From CAZWKX01 sp964614095 (GTDB lineage: Bacteria; Actinomycetota; Acidimicrobiia; Spongiisociales; UBA11373), in the NCBI GenBank assembly GCA_964614095.1, contig CAZTJO010000035.1, forward strand, positions 1-18,732: DNA of 18,732 nt. Reading direction: 5' to 3'. Both the position numbers and the translations under genes were made by a program. Below the pieces are notes generated by a model, which saw only the letters and a list, made by a program, of their open reading frames with translations, did no database searches and was not told where the DNA came from. Below are positions 14,314-18,732 of the stretch, piece after piece; position 1 is the first letter of the stretch; each line of letters opens with the position of its first letter.

Positions 14314-14332
14314 CTCTCAGCGTACTCTCAGC
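14314..14332. promoter_or_regulatory. 11-bp spaced direct repeat upstream of the M23 peptidase gene
   Basis: CTCTCAGC occurs at 14314-14321 and again at 14325-14332, a period of 11 bp, about one helical turn. Tandem half-sites with this spacing are typical of OmpR/PhoB-type response regulators, including MtrA, which controls cell-wall hydrolases in actinobacteria. The half-site itself does not match a known consensus. Confidence 0.35.
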
Positions 14333-14433
14333 AAGTTGCCGATCGTGTATCCGGGACGGGGTCGCGTCTCAGGGTGGCTGCCGATCACGCTCCCTTGGAC
14401 CCTCCGGTCGGTCCGTTCCGGGGGCCGGGCCGG

Positions 14434-17400
14434 CTAGCTGCACCCCATCGAGTTGCCGCAGTTGAGGCACTTGTAGCAGGAGCCATTACGGATCGTGATG
14501 TGGCCGCAGGTGTCGCAGAGGGGCGCATCGCCCATCATCGAGCCAAGGGCCGCCTGCACCGAGCTCACCTGGGCGGCGACGCCCTCTGGTGCGGGCCCGG
14601 CTGCGGCTCCGGTCTCCGCTGCGGGTGTTCGGCTCTGTCCGTTGCCACCTCGATCCCCGTTTGTGGAAACGGGGCCAGTGTCCGCCACCGCCGGGTGCGA
14701 GATCGGGGCGGTCTGAGCGAGAGCGTCTTCAGGGTGAATCTTGTGAGTCGCATCGGATTCGGATAGTTCTGCTTCCGAAAGCTCCAACTGGAGGCCGGCG
14801 TCGACGGCGAGGCCGCTGGGCGGCTCGGGCAGTTCCCTGTCGTCGGCAGGAGGCACCTGCACCAAATCGGTCCGTCCCAGATACTCCATGCCGAGCGCCC
14901 TAAAGACGTAGTCGACGATCGAGTTGGCCATCCTGATGTTGGGATGGCCTTCGACAAGTCCTCGTGGCTCGAAGGTGTGGAAGGTGAAGGTGTCGACAAA
15001 CTCCTCGAGAGGCACACCGTATTGGAGGCCCTTGGAGACTGCGATGGCAAAGCAGGAAAGTATGCCCCGCAAGGTGGCCCCCTCCTTCGCCAGGTCGATG
15101 AAGAACTCTCCCAGGGTGCCATCGTCGTATTCGCCGGTGCGGAGGAACACCTTGTGGCCGCCGATTCGAGCTTCCTGAGTCCACCCGCGGCGGCGGGAGG
15201 GAAGGAGGAAACGAGGCCTGGTGACGCCCTGGTAGGCCTCCGAAGGGCTGACACCGGGAGCGAAGATGCCGGTGACCACACGAGCTTGTGTCTCGATGGC
15301 CTCGGTGAGAGCCTCCGGTTCTTCCTCGAGTGTGTCCCCCTGGTCGGAGGAGACGGACAGCGGCTGGCTGGCTTTGGAGCCGTCCCGGTATAGAGCCATC
15401 GCCTTCAACCCAAGCTCCCACGAGAGCATCAGACATTCCGCTATGTCATCGGCCGTTGCTTCTTTGGGCATGTTGATGGTCTTGGAGATGGCCCCCGATA
15501 TGAACGGTTGCACCGTAGCCATGGCCTTGATATGGCCGGAGTGATGGATGTAGCGGGAACCATGGCGGCCGTTTCGGTTGGCGGTGTCAAAAACGGGAAG
15601 GTGCTCGGCGCGCAGATGAGGGGCGCCTTCCACCGTCTGATGACCGCAGATGTGATCGTTGGCGGCGCGGACTTCCTCGCTGCTGAAACCAAGTTTGGTG
15701 AGAAGATCAAAATCGGGGGAGAGATCGCCGTCGATGCCGAGCCTGGCCCGGGTCTCCGGCGTCAGCGCCGAGGGATTGAAGGCGTGCTTGAGCTCGAAAA
15801 TTCCGGGAAGCATGCGCTCGATGGTATTGATGTCCTCGTCGGCGAGGCCTTTTGCTCGCAGGGTCTCTTTGTTGATGAAAGGAGCGCCGTTGAGGGTGAG
15901 GGTGCCGACTACGTATTCCACGATCTCGCGCCGCTGCTCTTCGGTGTATTCGAGGTTGCCGAGCGCAGGCTCAATGGATTGGTTGGCGATCTTGAAATAA
16001 CCGCCTCCTGCGAGTTTCTTGAATTTGACGAGGGCGAAATCCGGTTCGATGCCGGTGGTGTCACAGTCCATCAGCAAACCGATGGTGCCGGTAGGGGCCA
16101 GCACCGAGACTTGGGCATTGCGGAAGCCGTGTTGCTCGCCCATCGTCAATGCTGCGTCCCACGAGTCTCGCGCCGCGTCGACAAGCGCGGCGGGGCAGTT
16201 TTCGGGCCGGATGCCCATGACGCGATGGCTCACCTGCTCGTACTCCTCGGGGGGTGCGTCGTAGGTGGCGCGCCGGTGGTTGCGGATGACCCGCAGCATC
16301 GATTCACGGTTCTCGCTGAAACGGGGGAAGGGTCCGATCACGGAGGCCAGCTCAGCGGAAGTGGTATAGGAGTCACCGGTGAGCACTGCCGCAAGGGCTG
16401 CCGCTATGGCGCGTCCCTCTTCGGAGTCGTAAGGAATGCCGCTGCGCATCAGCAAAGAACCCAGATTGGCGAAACCGAGCCCGAGTGTCCGATAGTCGTA
16501 GGAACCCTGGGCGATCTCCTTGGAGGGGAAGTGGGCCATGGTCACCGAGATTTCGAGAACGATGGTCCAGAGACGAACGGAGTGCTTGTAGGTCTCGATG
16601 TTGAAGATCCCGTGGTCGTCGTCGAAAAAGGAGACAAGGTTGAGGCTGGCCAGATTGCACGCGGTGTCGTCGAGGAACATGTATTCCGAGCAGGGATTCG
16701 AGGCGCGGATAGGTCCGCCCGCGGGGCAAGTGTGCCACTGGTTGATGGTGGAATCGAACTGGATTCCGGGGTCTGCACAGGCCCAGGCGGCATTGGTGAT
16801 CCGGCGCCACAGATCACGGGCCCGTACCGTCTTCATCACCGTTCCGTCGGTGCGGGCGGTGAGGTTCCACTCGGTGTCATCGAGCACAGCCTGGATGAAC
16901 TCATTGGGCACCCTGACCGAGTTGTTGGCGTTTTGCCCCGAGACGGTTTGGTAGGCCTCGCCGTTGAAGTCGGCCGGGTAGCCGGCATCGATGAGCGCCC
17001 GGACTTTCTCTTCTTCGATCTTCTTCCAATCTATGAATTCTTCGATGTCGGGGTGGTCGATGTCGAGGATGACCATCTTGGCGGCCCGCCGGGTGGTGCC
17101 TCCCGACTTGATGGCCCCGGCGGCTCTGTCACCGATCCGAAGGAACGACATGACTCCGGAGGATCGGCCGCCTCCCGATAGCGGCTCATTCTCGGCGCGG
17201 ATCCTGGAGAAATTGGTGCCGGTGCCGGAGCCGAACTTGAAGAGCCGAGCCTCGCGGGTCCACAGGTCCATGATGCCGCCCTCGCTTACGAGGTCGTCTT
17301 CGATGGATTGGATAAAACAGGCGTGGGGGGCAGGCCGGGAGTACGAGTCGGGGGAGGGTACGAGGCGGCCGGTGTCGGGATCTACATACCAGAACCCCTG

Positions 17401-17883
17401 AGGAGGGCCGGTGATGCCGTAGGCGTGATGTATGCCCGTGTTGAACCACTGCGGGCTATTCGGCGCCGCCATCTGATTGACCAAGGTGAAGGCGATTTCG
17501 TCCTCAAAACTCTGGGCATCGTCCTCGGAGGCGAAGTACCCGTAGCGCTGGCCCCACCAGCGCCAAGTGCTGGCGAGGCGTCGAATGACTTGCCGGGCGG
17601 AGCGCTCCGGGCCGAGGACTGCTTTGCCGTGCTCGTCGACGATTGGTTCCCCGTTGTCGTCGACTTGCGGAATCCCTGCCTTGCGGAAGTACTTCGACAC
17701 CATGATGTCGGCGGCAACCTGGGACCAGGAGGTAGGGATCTCGGCTTGTAGCATCTCAAAAACGATTGATCCGTCCGGATCGGTGATACGGGAGTCGCGT
17801 TTTCCCCAGGAAACTGAATTGAGAGGGTCCTCGTCCGGCTTGGTGAATAGCCGAGTGATACGAAGTCCCGTATCTGTGGCCAT
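14434..17883 (-). CDS. nrdJ: Vitamin B12-dependent (class II) ribonucleotide reductase
   Basis: The 1149-aa enzyme reduces ribonucleotides to deoxyribonucleotides with adenosylcobalamin as radical source and needs no oxygen. Markers are PNSPQWFNTG, the first active-site Cys in APHACFI, the radical-site region NPCSEYMFLDDTACNLASLN, DYRTLGLGFANLG, and APTGTIGLLMDCDTTGIEP. After the barrel comes a TSCPD-type domain (AGVSPSEAY ... GEFFIDLAKEG ... LRGILSCFAIAVSKGLQYG). An Ala/Gly/Pro-rich linker leads to a C-terminal zinc-ribbon-like tail (CDTCGH ... CYKCLNCG ... GCS) that should re-reduce the active site. The frame is open to 18039, but AGGGAGG 8 nt before the ATG at 17883 fixes the start. No intein is present. 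The upstream DNA carries NrdR boxes. Confidence 0.97.
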   Translation of the reverse strand: MATDTGLRITRLFTKPDEDPLNSVSWGKRDSRITDPDGSIVFEMLQAEIPTSWSQVAADIMVSKYFRKAGIPQVDDNGEPIVDEHGKAVLGPERSARQVIRRLASTWRWWGQRYGYFASEDDAQSFEDEIAFTLVNQMAAPNSPQWFNTGIHHAYGITGPPQGFWYVDPDTGRLVPSPDSYSRPAPHACFIQSIEDDLVSEGGIMDLWTREARLFKFGSGTGTNFSRIRAENEPLSGGGRSSGVMSFLRIGDRAAGAIKSGGTTRRAAKMVILDIDHPDIEEFIDWKKIEEEKVRALIDAGYPADFNGEAYQTVSGQNANNSVRVPNEFIQAVLDDTEWNLTARTDGTVMKTVRARDLWRRITNAAWACADPGIQFDSTINQWHTCPAGGPIRASNPCSEYMFLDDTACNLASLNLVSFFDDDHGIFNIETYKHSVRLWTIVLEISVTMAHFPSKEIAQGSYDYRTLGLGFANLGSLLMRSGIPYDSEEGRAIAAALAAVLTGDSYTTSAELASVIGPFPRFSENRESMLRVIRNHRRATYDAPPEEYEQVSHRVMGIRPENCPAALVDAARDSWDAALTMGEQHGFRNAQVSVLAPTGTIGLLMDCDTTGIEPDFALVKFKKLAGGGYFKIANQSIEPALGNLEYTEEQRREIVEYVVGTLTLNGAPFINKETLRAKGLADEDINTIERMLPGIFELKHAFNPSALTPETRARLGIDGDLSPDFDLLTKLGFSSEEVRAANDHICGHQTVEGAPHLRAEHLPVFDTANRNGRHGSRYIHHSGHIKAMATVQPFISGAISKTINMPKEATADDIAECLMLSWELGLKAMALYRDGSKASQPLSVSSDQGDTLEEEPEALTEAIETQARVVTGIFAPGVSPSEAYQGVTRPRFLLPSRRRGWTQEARIGGHKVFLRTGEYDDGTLGEFFIDLAKEGATLRGILSCFAIAVSKGLQYGVPLEEFVDTFTFHTFEPRGLVEGHPNIRMANSIVDYVFRALGMEYLGRTDLVQVPPADDRELPEPPSGLAVDAGLQLELSEAELSESDATHKIHPEDALAQTAPISHPAVADTGPVSTNGDRGGNGQSRTPAAETGAAAGPAPEGVAAQVSSVQAALGSMMGDAPLCDTCGHITIRNGSCYKCLNCGNSMGCS

Positions 17884-17939
17884 AGCGTCCTCCCTGAGGC
17901 AGTGCCTCTCCCGGTCCCGTACCCGGCACCCCGCCGGAC

Positions 17940-17948
17940 TTATCCACA
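17940..17948 (+). promoter_or_regulatory. DnaA box upstream of nrdJ
   Basis: A perfect TTATCCACA lies 57 bp upstream of the nrdJ ATG and 1 bp from the nearer NrdR box. DnaA is known to act at nrdAB in E. coli, so a link of dNTP supply to replication start is plausible here. Confidence 0.55.
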
Positions 17949-17949
17949 T

Positions 17950-17965
17950 CCACAATATGTTGTGG
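17950..17965. promoter_or_regulatory. NrdR box, proximal
   Basis: CCACAATATGTTGTGG matches the NrdR consensus (acaCwAtATaTwGtgt) at all conserved core positions and is nearly palindromic. NrdR represses ribonucleotide reductase genes when dATP is high. It lies 67 bp upstream of the nrdJ ATG and pairs with the box at 17981-17996. Confidence 0.85.
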
Positions 17966-17980
17966 CTGCGGCAGCAGGGT

Positions 17981-17996
17981 GCACAACATATTGTTG
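17981..17996. promoter_or_regulatory. NrdR box, distal
   Basis: GCACAACATATTGTTG keeps the CA-A-AT-T-G core of the NrdR motif. Its centre is 31 bp from that of the proximal box, three helical turns, the arrangement expected of a NrdR-regulated promoter. Confidence 0.85.
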
Positions 17997-18004
17997 AAAG
18001 GGGA

Positions 18005-18028
18005 ACACAAGTGTAATTACACGTGTGT
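18005..18028. promoter_or_regulatory. 24-bp near-perfect palindrome, unknown operator
   Basis: A perfect 12-bp centre GTGTAATTACAC is flanked by ACACAA and GTGTGT, so 11 of 12 pairs match over 24 bp. It lies 8 bp beyond the distal NrdR box and does not resemble it. It could bind a second regulator (TetR-like or other dimer) of nrdJ. Confidence 0.5.
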
Positions 18029-18155
18029 CGTCCAGTCAAGGAGCTTTCCGGCGGGGCCGGGTTTGGGGAAGTGACCCTGGGAAGTAGGGGTCGGGTTTGT
18101 TTTTAGTGGGGTGGGTGGTGTTGGTCAAGGTGAGGGGGTGCAGGGTTTTCGCGGG

Positions 18156-18192
18156 GCTTGAGATCCTGGATCGCAGATCCAGGATCTCAAGC
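18156..18192 (-). terminator. Strong hairpin downstream of the SGNH hydrolase gene
   Basis: A perfect 17-bp stem with a 3-nt loop: the left arm GCTTGAGATCCTGGATC is fully complementary to the right arm at 18176-18192. It lies 79 bp after the hydrolase stop. No T-tract follows on either strand. The sequence itself also divides into 7-bp steps and may be part of the adjoining repeat element. Confidence 0.5.
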
Positions 18193-18257
18193 AGACTTCA
18201 GAGTTCAGAGTTCTGGGTCGGCAGAGCACTATCTGGATTCTGAATACTGAATTCTGT
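18156..18257 (+). repeat. Dispersed heptad repeat element, copy 2
   Basis: Seven-base units run through the region: ATCTCAA, GCAGACT, then TCAGAGT twice (18198-18211). A 25-bp core (18212-18236) begins TCTGGGT and contains GCACTATC, and is followed by inverted units ATTCTGA, ATACTGA, ATTCTGT (18237-18257). The copy at 5013-5086 has the same order, a core of exactly 25 bp, and the same GGGT, CGG and CTATC motifs. Confidence 0.65.
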
Positions 18258-18270
18258 GGCCTCGGAAGCG

Positions 18271-18732
18271 CTAATCCTCGATCTTCTCCAGCGCGGCCTG
18301 GGCGATTACGTCGTAGCCCAAGGGATTGGGGTGGATGTCGGGGGGAGTGTCGAGCATGTGGGTGGTGACTGCAGTGGTTCCCTCCATCGGGGTGAAGGCA
18401 TCGGCGACAAGGATCCCCCAGTCGGTGGCGACTCGAGCTGCAGTGTCGTTGAGGGCATCCACGGTGTCGCTGGACCGCCGCTCGAACTCGACTCCGGTCC
18501 CCAGGCTGAAGGGGTTGTAGGTGCGCACAAAAACGATCGTTGCCTCCGGTGCTGCCTCACGAAGTCGTTCAAAGATGATCGCGATGTTGACTTCGTAGGC
18601 GGTGGTGGCGTCGGCAATACGCTCCTGGCAAGCGGGGGCATCGAAGTCGTCGCCGCAGTCGGCCGACGACAGATGGCCCAGAAGATCGTTGGCGCCGATG
18701 TCGATGGTGATGTAGGCAACCCGGTTGCCGCG
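18271..18732 (-). CDS. SGNH/GDSL-family hydrolase (5' end outside window)
   Basis: The last 153 codons are present; the frame is open to the right edge, so the N-terminus with the nucleophile block (GDSL) is missing. The visible part has block III, YITIDIGANDLLGHL (GxND, where Gly and Asn form the oxyanion hole), and block V, DIHPNPLGYDVIAQ (Asp and His of the catalytic triad). Between them are helices and the strand ATIVFVRTYNPFSLG. It is a probable esterase or lipase of the lysophospholipase L1-like type. Export cannot be judged without the N-terminus, although two cysteines (DCGDDFDAPACQE) that could pair suggest a protein outside the cytoplasm. Confidence 0.88.
   Translation of the reverse strand, partial: RGNRVAYITIDIGANDLLGHLSSADCGDDFDAPACQERIADATTAYEVNIAIIFERLREAAPEATIVFVRTYNPFSLGTGVEFERRSSDTVDALNDTAARVATDWGILVADAFTPMEGTTAVTTHMLDTPPDIHPNPLGYDVIAQAALEKIED

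Larger units (their letters stand above)
18029..18270 (-). other. Intergenic region with C-rich, G-poor minus strand: possible Rho-dependent terminator
   Basis: No gene is seen in these 242 bp. Over 18051-18150 the plus strand has 51 G and 10 C, so RNA read from the hydrolase gene (minus strand) would be about half C and one tenth G. C-rich, G-poor stretches are the mark of Rho loading sites. A strong hairpin (18156-18192) precedes it in that direction. On the plus strand the G-runs could form quadruplexes. Confidence 0.4.

Noticed and set aside
14397..14432. Possible terminator after nrdJ
   Set aside because: Several short GC-rich inverted segments (GGACC/GGTCC and GGCC-rich) overlap here, but none gives a convincing single stem or T-tract.
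15508..17181. Long open frame of 557 codons on the plus strand opposite nrdJ
   Set aside because: It is the antisense shadow of a well-conserved GC-rich gene; its translation has no recognisable domain and nrdJ is certain on the other strand.
17896..17908. GAGGCAGTGCCTC palindrome in the nrdJ leader
   Set aside because: Could hide the ribosome site, but the stem would hold only four or five pairs after leaving a loop, so it was not called.
17884..18039. 52-residue N-terminal extension of NrdJ
   Set aside because: It would read through the NrdR boxes and DnaA box, is Cys/Arg-rich, and a strong AGGGAGG precedes the ATG at 17883.
17884..18270. Cobalamin riboswitch in front of nrdJ
   Set aside because: B12 riboswitches control some actinobacterial reductase genes, but no B12-box-like sequence was seen, and the leader is only about 65 nt beyond the NrdR boxes.

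Overview
The window looks like chromosomal DNA of a high-GC actinobacterium, most likely an Acidimicrobiia-type lineage. This is an inference from general character: GC-rich third positions, many GTG starts, a cobalamin-dependent class II ribonucleotide reductase, a Ddn-like F420/FMN-type reductase, three ECF sigma factors and a (Thr-Thr-Ser)n surface-protein tail. No rRNA, tRNA, CRISPR array, transposase or phage gene was found. Both window edges cut a gene.

Layout, left to right. 1-971 (minus): an ECF sigma factor followed by a one-TM membrane protein that runs off the left edge. 1044-1960: a head-to-head pair of proteins with the low-molecular-weight phosphatase fold, ArsC (minus) and a LMW protein phosphatase (plus). 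2025-3125 (minus): a membrane protein with two N-terminal zinc ribbons. 3332-4989 (plus): a two-gene ABC-2 exporter. 5020-6422 (minus): an ECF sigma factor whose 3' end overlaps a methylguanine-DNA methyltransferase carrying an Ada-type zinc domain at its C-terminus, the reverse of the usual Ada order. 6513-8213 (plus): a Ddn-like reductase, translationally coupled to a membrane-anchored OB-fold-like protein whose 5' third is broken by two apparent 1-nt deletions. 8452-10855 (plus): a polytopic membrane protein (possibly a GT-C glycosyltransferase) and a uridine-kinase-like P-loop kinase. 11076-12976 (minus): a third ECF sigma factor coupled by ATGA to a membrane-anchored protein with three Ig-like repeats. 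13118-14236 (minus): a secreted M23 peptidase with two peptidoglycan-binding domains. 14434-17883 (minus): nrdJ. 18271-18732 (minus): an SGNH hydrolase cut by the right edge.

How the parts relate. Two of the three sigma genes are followed by a membrane protein and may be envelope-sensing pairs; the third is fused by overlap to a DNA alkylation-repair protein and could be an alkylation-response unit. The most informative regulatory DNA lies upstream of nrdJ: two NrdR boxes 31 bp apart centre to centre, a perfect DnaA box 1 bp away from the nearer one, and a separate 24-bp near-palindrome. A second perfect DnaA box lies upstream of the murein hydrolase gene, on the other side of nrdJ.

The most novel structure is a dispersed intergenic repeat. 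It consists of degenerate 7-bp units (TCAGAGT-like) leading into a GGGT...CTATC-like core, followed by inverted units. Two clear copies (near 5.0 kb and 18.2 kb) share an identical 25-bp spacing, and a probable third lies near 8.25 kb. The copy near 5.0 kb encodes the C-terminal tail of the repair protein.
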